DNA of 64,000 nucleotides from Salinarimonas sp. (GTDB lineage Bacteria; Pseudomonadota; Alphaproteobacteria; Rhizobiales; Beijerinckiaceae), in NCBI RefSeq assembly GCF_040111675.1, contig NZ_CP157794.1, positions 1,102,001 to 1,166,000 of the forward strand, read 5' to 3'. Both the position numbers and the translations under genes were made by a program. Below the pieces are notes generated by a model. That model was given only the letters and a program-made list of their open reading frames with translations. It did not search any database and was not told where the DNA came from. Below, piece after piece: positions 55,388 through 64,000 of this stretch; within the stretch, counting starts at the first letter, position 1, and the number at the start of each line of letters is the position of its first letter.

Positions 55388-55447
55388 GGGGAGGTTTGCC
55401 GCGGCGTCGCCGCGGACCGGAGGGGAGGGCGCCCGCGCCCACCACCC
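55388..55447. repeat. Second, shorter copy of the xdhC palindromic repeat
   Basis: Between pmtA and tctA, CCCGCAGGGGAGG is followed by a CGCGGCGTCGCCGCG palindrome, then GGACCGGAGGGGA and GCCCACCACCCGG. Read against the minus strand of 10304-10424, the modules come in the same order with near-identical sequence. The right-hand terminal palindrome is missing, so this copy looks truncated. Confidence 0.65.
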
Positions 55448-55449
55448 GG

Positions 55450-56961
55450 CTATCCCTCCACCGTCTCCACCTTCGTGGGCCTGCGCGGCCTCAGGCTCGC
55501 CCACAGCGCCCAGGCCAGCAGCAGCCCCGCCGCGGCGAAGAGGCCCGCCGCGATGGGCGTCTCGACGAGCGCCGTGACGTCGCCGCGGGAGAGGAGGAGG
55601 GCGCGGCGCAGGTTCTCCTCGAAGGTGGGGCCGAGGATGAAGCCGATGAGCAGCGGCGCGGGCTCGAAGCCGAGCAGGCGCAGGCCGTAGCCGACGACGC
55701 CGAAGACGAGGGCGAGGCCGACGTCGAAGACGTTGTTCGAGATGGCGTAGACGCCCACGCAGATCAGCACGACGATGGCCGGGTAGAGCAGCTGGTAGGG
55801 GATGCGCAGGAGCCGCACCCAGATGCCGATCAGCGGGATGTTGAGGATCAGAAGCAGGACGTTGCCGATCCAGAAGCTCGCGACGAGGCCCCAGAACATG
55901 TCCGGATGCGTCGTCATCAGCTGCGGGCCGGGCTGGATGCCGTGGATCATCAGGGCGCCGAGCATGAGCGCCATGGTGGCGGAGCCCGGGATGCCCATGG
56001 TCAGCGTCGGGATGAACGCGGTCTGGGCGGCGGCGTTGTTGGCGCTCTCGGGCGCCATGATCCCCTCGATGGCGCCCTTGCCGAAGCGCGCGGGATCGCG
56101 GCCGACGCGCTTCTCCACCGCATAGGCGATGAAGGCGGCGATGGTCTGGCCGGTGCCGGGCAGCGTGCCGAAGATCGAGCCGATCGTGGTGCCCCGTGCC
56201 GTCGGGGCGAGCGAGGCGCGCGCCTCCGGGCGCGTCGGCAGCATGGAGCGGAAGGGGATCTTCTTCGCCGTCATCGAGCCGGTCGAGGCGCGGATCGAGG
56301 CGATCACTTCCGAGAGGCCGAACAGGCCCATGGCCAGCGCGATCAGGCTGATGCCGTCGCGCAGGTCCGGGATGCCGAGCGTGTAGCGCGCGTAGCCCGA
56401 ATTGATGTCGGTGCCGACGAAGCCGAGCAGCAGCCCGAGCACCACCATGGCGATGCCCTTGACCGGCGAGCCCTGGCCGACGGCGGAGGCGGCGATGAGG
56501 CCGAGCGTCATCACCGCCACGTATTCCGCCGGGCCGAAGGCGAGGGCGAAGGCGGCGAGCGCGGGCGCGAAGAAGGTGAGGACCACGATGCCGATCGTGC
56601 CCCCGACGAAGGAGGCCATCGTCGTCATGAACAGGGCGACGCCGGCGCGGCCCTGCTTCGCCAGCGGATGACCGTCGAGGCAGGTGACGGCGGCGGACGG
56701 CGTGCCGGGGAGGTTGAGCAGGATCGAGGCGATGGAGCCGCCGTATTCCGCGCCGTAATAGACGCCGGCCAGCATCACGAGCGCCGTCGTCGGCTCGAGG
56801 TAGAAGGTGACGGGCAACAGCATCGAGACGGCGGCCAGCGCGCCGATGCCGGGCAGGACGCCGATGAAGGTGCCGAGGAAGACGCCGACGAAGCAGTAGA
56901 ACAGGTTCGTGGGCGTCAGCGCCGTGGCGAATCCGAGCGCGAGGTTGGCGAGGAGATCCAT
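55450..56961 (-). CDS. tctA: Tripartite tricarboxylate transporter large permease TctA
   Basis: The 12-helix permease of a TTT-family, binding-protein-dependent secondary transporter. At 503 residues it has family length. Signatures are NLFYCFVGVFLGTFIGVLPGIG, the ASILLNLPGTPSAAVTCLDGHPLAKQG block and the duplicated FGTLPGTGQTIAAFIAYAVE. These transporters import citrate, other carboxylates or aromatic acids driven by a cation gradient. tctB lies immediately upstream (1-bp gap). No tctC gene for the binding protein is in the window, and the substrate cannot be read from TctA. Confidence 0.95.
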   Translation of the reverse strand: MDLLANLALGFATALTPTNLFYCFVGVFLGTFIGVLPGIGALAAVSMLLPVTFYLEPTTALVMLAGVYYGAEYGGSIASILLNLPGTPSAAVTCLDGHPLAKQGRAGVALFMTTMASFVGGTIGIVVLTFFAPALAAFALAFGPAEYVAVMTLGLIAASAVGQGSPVKGIAMVVLGLLLGFVGTDINSGYARYTLGIPDLRDGISLIALAMGLFGLSEVIASIRASTGSMTAKKIPFRSMLPTRPEARASLAPTARGTTIGSIFGTLPGTGQTIAAFIAYAVEKRVGRDPARFGKGAIEGIMAPESANNAAAQTAFIPTLTMGIPGSATMALMLGALMIHGIQPGPQLMTTHPDMFWGLVASFWIGNVLLLILNIPLIGIWVRLLRIPYQLLYPAIVVLICVGVYAISNNVFDVGLALVFGVVGYGLRLLGFEPAPLLIGFILGPTFEENLRRALLLSRGDVTALVETPIAAGLFAAAGLLLAWALWASLRPRRPTKVETVEG

Positions 56962-56962
56962 C

Positions 56963-57415
56963 TCAGAACGGGCTCCGCCAGAGCATGATGGGGAGCCTCA
57001 GCGCCTCGACGAAGACGAGCCAGGCCATGGCGGCGAGGAAGGCCGCGAGGAGGAGGGCGGGCAGGGGTCGCGAGCGCCCGTCGCCGAGCGCGCTCGTCAG
57101 CACCGCGGCGGCGACGGCCGGGAGCAGGCCGAAGCGCGCCATCACCAGCCCGAACACGCCCATGGCGCCGATCACGGCGAGGAACGGCCGCCACTCGATC
57201 GGCGGCAGCGGCCCGCCCGCGCGGCGCAGGGCGGGAACGGCGATGAGCAGGCCGAGCGCGATGGCGACGAGCGAGACGGCGAGGGGCAGGTAGCCTGGCC
57301 CCATCCGCCGCGCGTCGCCGAGCGGCAGGTCGAGCGCGCCCGCCGCGAAGGCGAGTCCCACGGCCACGAAGACGAGGCCCCCGATCACGTCTCGCCAGTC
57401 CGCCCGGGGGGCCAC
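56963..57415 (-). CDS. tctB: Tripartite tricarboxylate transporter small subunit TctB
   Basis: A 150-residue, four-helix membrane protein in the position and of the size of TctB. It has GGLVFVAVGLAFAAGA at the first helix, the conserved DARRMGPGYLPLAVS loop, and a final pair of helices. It is poorly conserved outside these points, as usual. I take GTG 57415 (VAPRADWRDV); the GTG at 57502 would place the start inside the end of the BKACE gene. tctA begins just after its stop. The partner gene upstream, 65 bp away, is a beta-keto acid cleavage enzyme. Confidence 0.88.
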   Translation of the reverse strand: MAPRADWRDVIGGLVFVAVGLAFAAGALDLPLGDARRMGPGYLPLAVSLVAIALGLLIAVPALRRAGGPLPPIEWRPFLAVIGAMGVFGLVMARFGLLPAVAAAVLTSALGDGRSRPLPALLLAAFLAAMAWLVFVEALRLPIMLWRSPF

Positions 57416-57480
57416 GTCCGTCCTCCAGCTGGTTCGGCGCCACACGCCCCGTGCGCGCCTCGCCTGCCGCTTACTTAACG

Positions 57481-58320
57481 TCAGCGACCTTCGATACCCC
57501 ACAGCGAGCGCAGCGCGATCGCATCCCCGATGCGCAGGCCCGCGCAGGTGAGCGCCTGGGCCTGCGCAGCCACGACGGCGCCGTTGTCCGGCGCGGTCTC
57601 GCCGTTCGGTAGGACGAAATTGTTCTCGAAGCCGCAGCGGACGTGCCCGCCCAGCAGGCCCGCCAGCACGCCGCAGCCGGACTCGCGCGGGCCGAAGGCG
57701 CAGACCATGAAGTCGCGGAAGAGGTCGCTGCAGCTCTCGATCATCGGCACGAGCTCGGCCGGCTTGGCGATGGTCGGAGGCGTGGTGTAGCGCCCGCCGA
57801 CGAAGAGGACCGAGGTGGTGCGCCCGTCGATGACCCGCGCCTGCACCCAGCGCGCCAGCCGGTCCGCGTCGCCGCGGTCGAACGCGATGATCTGCGGGGC
57901 GATGCGCTCGGCCTCGCAGAAGGCGAGGAGGTCGGAGAGGCGCTTCGCGTCGCTCTCCTGGGGCGCGATCTCCCGCAGCGCGACCGAGACGGCCTCGGGC
58001 TTGACCGCCTTGACGACGGCGACCTGCTCCTCGGGCGCGTACATGCCGATCGATTCGGTGGTGATCTGGATCACCATGCGCGGGCCGACGGCGTCGCGCA
58101 CGGCGGCGATCGCGTCGCGGTAGAGGCCGGGATCGAGGCTGTGGCGCCCCTGCGCATCGCGCACGTGGAGATGGATCATGGCCGCGCCGGCGGCCTGGGC
58201 GGCCCGGGCCGCGGCCGCGCTCTCCTCGATCGTGATCGGCAGAGCCGGATGATCGGCCTTCGAGCGGCGTCCGCCGTTCGGCGCGACCGCGATGAAGGTC
58301 GGGGGATACAGATCCGTCAT
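57481..58320 (-). CDS. BKACE-family beta-keto acid cleavage enzyme (DUF849)
   Basis: A 279-residue zinc-dependent TIM-barrel enzyme of the DUF849/BKACE family, which condenses a beta-keto acid with acetyl-CoA and cleaves it to a new CoA ester plus acetoacetate. Zinc ligands H50 and H52 lie in MIHLHVRD, and the family GGHVRCGFENN block provides further contacts near the C terminus. Substrates in the family range from 3-keto-5-aminohexanoate to dehydrocarnitine; the exact one cannot be told here. ATG 58320 is used; the longer frame adds 18 unlikely residues. Being upstream of tctBA on the same strand, it may act on the carboxylate that TctBA imports. Confidence 0.88.
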   Translation of the reverse strand: MTDLYPPTFIAVAPNGGRRSKADHPALPITIEESAAAARAAQAAGAAMIHLHVRDAQGRHSLDPGLYRDAIAAVRDAVGPRMVIQITTESIGMYAPEEQVAVVKAVKPEAVSVALREIAPQESDAKRLSDLLAFCEAERIAPQIIAFDRGDADRLARWVQARVIDGRTTSVLFVGGRYTTPPTIAKPAELVPMIESCSDLFRDFMVCAFGPRESGCGVLAGLLGGHVRCGFENNFVLPNGETAPDNGAVVAAQAQALTCAGLRIGDAIALRSLWGIEGR

Positions 58321-58444
58321 GGCTCGCTCGCTCGCTGCGCTTCCCATTCCGTATTTTCCCCTATCATGCGCCAAGCCGCGCTTCGGAGAAAGGCCGGAAA
58401 GCGCTCAATCGTACAGATGCCGACGCGCGGAACGCGCGTGCGCC

Positions 58445-58891
58445 TCATCTCGCCCCGCGAACGCGCGCGGTTTCGGGATGCAGCAGACGCAGTGCCGCGC
58501 AGTAGGAGCCGGGCAGTCCCGCCGCCTCGGCCGCGGCGACGACCGATTCGAGATAGCCGGGCTGGGGCGTGCCGCCTTCGCTCGGGCGCCCGACATAGAC
58601 GATCGCCCGCCGCGAGCCCTTGTCGGTCACCACCGGCTGGACGACCTTCGTGTAGAGGCCGGTGTGGAGGCTCTCGTAGCGGTCGAGGGCCGGCACGTCG
58701 CGCAAGGCGAGCTCCCAGAGCACGCCCCAGACGGCGCCGTGCGGCGCGCGGGCGACCGAGGCCCAGCCCTCGCGCATGATCACCACGCGGTGGCGCATGA
58801 GCCGCGCGAGGCCGACCGGCGTCGAGGCCGGGCAGCGCGCGGCCATCTGCGCGCGGTCCATGTTGGAGCCGTAGGCGAAATAGAGCGGCAT
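58445..58891 (-). CDS. Gamma-glutamylcyclotransferase-like protein
   Basis: A 148-residue protein of the GGCT/AIG2 fold. The substrate loop YFAYGSNM (residues 4-11) and the likely catalytic glutamate in LDRYESLHTG are both present, so it should be an active member. The family turns gamma-glutamyl amino acids or related amides into 5-oxoproline; the substrate here is not known. It follows the biotin-carboxylase alpha gene by 9 bp on the same strand and is probably in its operon, although no metabolic link is obvious. Confidence 0.85.
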   Translation of the reverse strand: MPLYFAYGSNMDRAQMAARCPASTPVGLARLMRHRVVIMREGWASVARAPHGAVWGVLWELALRDVPALDRYESLHTGLYTKVVQPVVTDKGSRRAIVYVGRPSEGGTPQPGYLESVVAAAEAAGLPGSYCAALRLLHPETARVRGAR

Positions 58892-58900
58892 CGGGCGCGA

Positions 58901-60901
<2,001 letters not shown>

Positions 60902-61007
60902 GGACGGGCGGGCCTCGGGCGTTACTGGCGATGAGACGCCTCAGCTTGTAGCCACCCGAAACCCGGTCCGTCCACGCCTCTTTCGATCTAGAGCCGCTCG
61001 GCGCGCG

Positions 61008-61496
61008 TCACGCGGCGCGCGCCCCGGACTTTCCCTCGGGGCGCGCGGCGACCTCCTCGCCGCCTTCGGCCTCCAGAACGTCGCGCAGGCGCATCACCCC
61101 GCGACGCATGACGAAGACGAGAAGCGTCTCGTCGACGCGCTTGGCCTCGCGCACCATCTGGGCGATCGCGCGCCGGGCGTTCTCGGAGGGGCCGCCGCAC
61201 GCATTGGCGGCGGTGACGAGCCAGCGCGCGGTCTTGCCGTCGACGTAGCCCGTGGGGCGCGCGCCCCAGACCGCGAAGTCGACGAGAAGCGCCGTGAACA
61301 GGTCGCTCCAGGCGGCCTCGACGGCCTCGTCGGCGCGCTTCACCGCGCGGTCGAGCGCGATCAGCACGTCGGCCTCCTCGCGGGCGGAGATGCCGATCTC
61401 GAGGACGAGATCCGAGAGCCGCTTGACGTCTGCGGCGGTCATCGCGCCCGCTTCGCAGATCTCGTCGGCAAATCGACGCAAATCGTCGTGAATCAT
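61008..61496 (-). CDS. Conserved hypothetical helical protein
   Basis: A 162-residue soluble, all-helical protein I do not recognise. It is acidic at the N-terminal half (DDLRRFADEICEAGAMTAADVKRLSD) and has a tryptophan-rich middle (AAWSDLFTALLVDFAVWGARPTG), resembling TerB-like or cytoplasmic metal-related helical bundles only superficially. I start at ATG 61496, which has a GGGGAGG ribosome site nine bases ahead; the longer frame to 61544 has none. It stands alone between pccA (same strand) and the divergent dioxygenase operon. The function cannot be inferred. Confidence 0.72.
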   Translation of the reverse strand: MIHDDLRRFADEICEAGAMTAADVKRLSDLVLEIGISAREEADVLIALDRAVKRADEAVEAAWSDLFTALLVDFAVWGARPTGYVDGKTARWLVTAANACGGPSENARRAIAQMVREAKRVDETLLVFVMRRGVMRLRDVLEAEGGEEVAARPEGKSGARAA

Positions 61497-61677
61497 GTTT
61501 GACGCCTCCCCGGTCTTGTTCTCGGGACCGGTGTGTTGTTCCATGCGAGAACTGTGCGCCAGGTGACTTGGCGAGGCGTTAATCCGAAACCGTCAACGCG
61601 CGTTCAGGTTAAGCGTGTCTCGCCCGGCATGGTTTTCGGCGCGTTGACGAGACGCAGCGAAGGCCTGGCGTCTACCT

Positions 61678-61691
61678 TTGCGTCGACGCAA
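61678..61691. promoter_or_regulatory. Perfect 14-bp palindrome ahead of the dioxygenase operon
   Basis: TTGCGTCGACGCAA is fully self-complementary. It lies 95 bp ahead of the dioxygenase start, about 30 bp downstream of a TTGACG box (61644-61649). It would suit a MarR/MhqR-type or other dimeric repressor. No such regulator gene is in the window. Confidence 0.4.
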
Positions 61692-61785
61692 GGACCCGCT
61701 TTCCGTGCTCGCTTTCTGCTTTCGCTCTCGCATATTCTGAGGCAAGCGAGGGCGCAGGACGCGCCCACCCCTACGGAGATGCGCC

Positions 61786-62706
61786 ATGACGAGCAGCGGT
61801 CTTCACCATGTCACCGCGATTTCCGGCGAGGCCCGCCGCAATCGCGACTTCTACGCCCGCATCCTCGGGCTCCGTCTCGTGAAGAAGACGGTCAATTTCG
61901 ACGATCCCGGCACCTACCACCTCTATTTCGGGGACGAGGCCGGCGCGCCCGGCACGATCCTCACCTTCTTCCCCTGGGCGAATGCCGCGCGGGGCCGGGA
62001 GGGTGCGGGCGAGACGCGGGAGACCGCGTTGCGCGTCCCGCGGGAGGCGATCGGCTTCTGGGTCGCGCGCTTCGTCGAGCTCTCGGTCGATCACGACACG
62101 CCCACGACGCGCTTCGGCCGCCCCGTCCTGACCTTCCGCGACCCCGACGGCATGCGTCTCGCGCTCGTCGGCGTCGAGGGGGTCGAGGCCGAGCCGGCCT
62201 GGACCACGGAGGACATCGACGCCGCCCACGCCATCCGCGGCTTCGACGGCGTGACGCTGGAGGTGCCGGCGCTCGAGGGCACGGCGCGGGTGCTCACCGA
62301 GGTGTTCGGCTTCCGGGAGAGCGCGCGCGAGGGGAACCGGGTGCGCTACGAGGGCGCCGCGCCGCTCGGGGCCGCGGTCGAGCTGGTCGAGAGCGCGGCC
62401 GGGCGTCCGCGGCTCGGGGCGGGCTCGGTCCATCACGTCGCCTTCCGCGCCGCCGACGACGCGGCGCAGGCGGCGATGGCGGACGCGCTCGCCGGCATGG
62501 GCCTGCCGACGACCGAGCAGAAGGACCGCAACTACTTCCGATCGGTCTATTTCCGCGAGCCCGGCGGCGTGCTGTTCGAGATCGCCACCGACGATCCGGG
62601 CTTCGCCGCGGACGAGCCGGCGGAGAGCCTCGGCGCCGCCCTGAAGCTGCCGCCCGTCCTCGAGCCGCAGCGCGCGCGGATCGAGGCCGTGCTGCCGCCC
62701 CTGTGA
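61786..62706 (+). CDS. VOC-family ring-cleaving (hydroquinone) dioxygenase, MhqO-like
   Basis: A 306-residue protein made of two vicinal-oxygen-chelate modules. Metal ligands of the extradiol type are visible in LHHVTAISG (His), HHVAFRAADD (His) and GGVLFEIATDDPGF (Glu). The pattern matches ring-cleaving dioxygenases of the LinE/MhqA/MhqO group, which open hydroquinone rings and in Bacillus give resistance to quinones. The real substrate here is unknown. It is followed 11 bp later by a hydrolase like MhqD, which strongly supports the mhqO-mhqD type of operon. Confidence 0.88.
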   Translation: MTSSGLHHVTAISGEARRNRDFYARILGLRLVKKTVNFDDPGTYHLYFGDEAGAPGTILTFFPWANAARGREGAGETRETALRVPREAIGFWVARFVELSVDHDTPTTRFGRPVLTFRDPDGMRLALVGVEGVEAEPAWTTEDIDAAHAIRGFDGVTLEVPALEGTARVLTEVFGFRESAREGNRVRYEGAAPLGAAVELVESAAGRPRLGAGSVHHVAFRAADDAAQAAMADALAGMGLPTTEQKDRNYFRSVYFREPGGVLFEIATDDPGFAADEPAESLGAALKLPPVLEPQRARIEAVLPPL

Positions 62707-62717
62707 GGAGACGAACG

Positions 62718-63320
62718 ATGGCCGACCTCTCCTTCGTCCACGCGCACGCGCCGGGCGATGCGGCGCGCGCGCCCCTTCTGCTCCTGCACGGGACCGGCGG
62801 AAACGAGCACGACCTCGTGCCTCTCGTCGCCGAGATCGCGCCGGGGCGGGCCTACGTCTCGCCGCGCGGCAAGGTGCTGGAGAACGGCATGCCGCGCTTC
62901 TTCCGCCGCTTCGCGGAAGGCGTCTTCGACGAGGCGGACGTACGCGCCCGGGCGGGCGAGCTCGCCGGCTTCGTGGCCGAGGCGCGCGACGCCTACGGGC
63001 TCGCGGCGCCGGTGGCGGTGGGGTTCTCGAACGGCGCCAACATCGCGGCGGCCTTGCTCTACCTCCACCCGGAGGTCCTTGCCGGCGCGGTGCTCTGGCG
63101 CGCGATGACCCCGCTCTCGACGCCGCCGGAGGGGCGCCTCGACGGCAAGCGGGTCCTGATCGCGAGCGGGCGCATGGACCCGATCGTGCCCGCCGCCGAC
63201 GCGGCGAACCTCGCCGCGGCCCTGTCGGGAGCGGGGGCGGAGGTGGCGCACGAGGCGCTGCCGACGGGCCACGGGCTGACCCGCGCGGACCTGGATCTCG
63301 CGCGAGCGTTCCTGGGGTAG
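62718..63320 (+). CDS. Phospholipase/carboxylesterase-type hydrolase, MhqD-like
   Basis: A 200-residue alpha/beta hydrolase. Its nucleophile is the Ser in GFSNGAN, the acid is the Asp in SGRMDPIVP and the His is in TGHGLT. The oxyanion-side LLLHGTGGNEHD is typical of the phospholipase/carboxylesterase (COG0400) group that includes MhqD. A role in hydrolysing ring-opening products, or thiol-quinone adducts, is inferred from the Bacillus pair. ATG 62718 is 11 bp after the dioxygenase stop with GGAG just before it; the longer frame covers the dioxygenase and is rejected. A hairpin terminator follows. Confidence 0.9.
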   Translation: MADLSFVHAHAPGDAARAPLLLLHGTGGNEHDLVPLVAEIAPGRAYVSPRGKVLENGMPRFFRRFAEGVFDEADVRARAGELAGFVAEARDAYGLAAPVAVGFSNGANIAAALLYLHPEVLAGAVLWRAMTPLSTPPEGRLDGKRVLIASGRMDPIVPAADAANLAAALSGAGAEVAHEALPTGHGLTRADLDLARAFLG

Positions 63321-63331
63321 TCTCGCGAAAG

Positions 63332-63363
63332 GACCCGGCGCGCCGTTGCCGACGCGCCGGGTC
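63332..63363. terminator. Bidirectional hairpin between convergent genes
   Basis: GACCCGGCGCG and CGCGCCGGGTC form a perfect 11-bp stem with a 10-base loop, in the 58-bp gap between the MhqD-like gene and the phoX-type gene. No T tract is present on either side, but the strength and position favour a shared transcription terminator. Confidence 0.6.
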
Positions 63364-63378
63364 ACGTCTGTCGGCGCG

Positions 63379-64000
63379 TCAGCCGATCAGCCCGCCGTCC
63401 TCGCGCTTGATCGCGATGACGCTGGAGCGGGGCAGCTTGCCCTCGCCGTCCGGGAAGGGCGCGCCCGGGTGCTGGATGCCGACGAACATCGTGCGGCGGT
63501 CCGCCGACCAGCACAGGCCCGTCACCTCGCAGCCGTGGGGGCCGGTGAGGAAGCGCCGGATCTCGCCGGTGACGGGATCGCCCGCGAGCATCTGGTTGTT
63601 GCCCATGCCGACGAAGTCGCCCTCGTTGTCGTCGTCGCCGTCGGTCTGGATCCAGACGAGGCCGGCCGTGTCGATGACCATGCCGTCCGGCGAGTTGAAC
63701 AGGTTGCCGGGGTTGATGTTCGGCGAGCCGGCATAGGCGTCCGAGTGGACGGTCGGGTTGCCGGCCATCACGTAGAGATCCCAGGTGAAGCCCTCGGCGG
63801 CGTGATCCCCGCCCTCGGGACGCCAGCGCACGATCTGGCCGTAATGGTTGACCTCGCGCGGGTTCGGGCCGTTGACCGGGGTCGGGTCGCCGCCGGCATT
63901 CGCCTTGACGCCGCGGTTGCGGTTGTTGGTGAGGCAGCAATAGACCTCGGGCGAGAGGCCGTTCACGGCGACCCACTCCGGACGGTCCATCGTCGTGGCG
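63379..64000 (-). CDS. PhoX-family phosphatase (DUF839), C-terminal part, cut by window end
   Basis: The last 206 or more residues of a PhoX/DUF839 protein. The open frame continues past position 64000, so its start lies outside. Family features are MDRPEWVAV, the CLTNNRNRG strand, NPREVNHYGQIVRW, NSPDGMVIDTAGLVWIQTDGD and the final GCEVTGLCWSADRRTMFVGIQHPG. These are the propeller strands that hold Ca2+ and Fe3+ in PhoX alkaline phosphatase. PhoX is exported by the Tat pathway to release phosphate from organic esters; the signal sequence is not visible here. The apparent ATG at 63990 is internal, because the residues before it also fit the family. Confidence 0.88.
   Translation of the reverse strand, partial: ATTMDRPEWVAVNGLSPEVYCCLTNNRNRGVKANAGGDPTPVNGPNPREVNHYGQIVRWRPEGGDHAAEGFTWDLYVMAGNPTVHSDAYAGSPNINPGNLFNSPDGMVIDTAGLVWIQTDGDDDNEGDFVGMGNNQMLAGDPVTGEIRRFLTGPHGCEVTGLCWSADRRTMFVGIQHPGAPFPDGEGKLPRSSVIAIKREDGGLIG

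Overview
The window is a high-GC, densely coded stretch of a bacterial chromosome. Its gene content points to an alphaproteobacterium of the order Hyphomicrobiales (Rhizobiales), perhaps near Methylobacterium or Salinarimonas. The main reasons are a dnaK promoter fitting the alphaproteobacterial sigma-32 consensus, EcfG-type general-stress promoters, an HWE-family sensor kinase, a BA14K-like exported protein, PmtA, a Ku/LigD repair pair, and the gene orders engB-DUF423-argB and hda-ppk-ppx. The taxonomic call is an inference from gene content. I saw no rRNA, tRNA, CRISPR array, insertion sequence or prophage.

Layout. 0-9.3 kb: pgeF, a short-chain reductase, an AbrB-type membrane protein, engB-DUF423-argB ending in a strong intrinsic terminator, a HAD nucleotidase overlapping an alpha/beta hydrolase, a two-helix membrane protein, a universal stress protein and an MFS transporter. 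9.3-14.7 kb: a purine-oxidation operon, xdhA-xdhB-xdhC-guanine deaminase, with a palindromic repeat inserted in frame in xdhC. 14.8-15.6 kb: an overlapping HicA-like/HTH gene pair. 15.8-21.5 kb: speD-speE, a SuhB-type phosphatase, a MotA/MotB-like pair, a ferritin-like stress protein and a DUF3429 protein. 21.5-26.2 kb: ligD and ku on the minus strand, a cluster of eight GANTC sites over the ku promoter, and a BrnT/HTH toxin-antitoxin pair. 26.2-33.2 kb: hemF and a 2004-residue membrane-anchored hendecad-repeat protein. 33.4-40 kb: Hpt protein, ferredoxin, AI-2E-family permease, Hda-like protein, ppk and ppx. 40-46 kb: a six-PAS GGDEF-EAL protein divergent from an HWE kinase. 46-51 kb: cysK, ilvE, BA14K protein, gshB and an exported protein. 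51.2-55.4 kb: dnaK, dnaJ and pmtA. 55.4-61.5 kb: tctBA, a BKACE enzyme, a gamma-glutamylcyclotransferase, a biotin-dependent carboxylase alpha subunit and an unknown protein. 61.7-64 kb: an extradiol-dioxygenase/hydrolase operon and the C-terminal part of a PhoX-type phosphatase running off the window.

How genes work together. Guanine deaminase would supply xanthine to XdhAB, with XdhC maturing the molybdenum cofactor. SpeD and SpeE make spermidine. Ku and LigD form a minimal end-joining system that appears to be under general-stress control. Ppk and Ppx make and degrade polyphosphate. DnaK and DnaJ are the heat-shock chaperones. TctBA beside a BKACE suggests uptake and cleavage of a carboxylate whose binding protein is encoded elsewhere.

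Most noteworthy for follow-up: the helically phased GANTC cluster overlapping an EcfG promoter at ku; the uncharacterised HicA-like/HTH module; the palindromic repeat translated inside xdhC with a second copy at 55.4 kb; the giant hendecad protein with an exact 99-bp DNA period; and the MotAB-like pair lacking any flagellar or defence partner genes.
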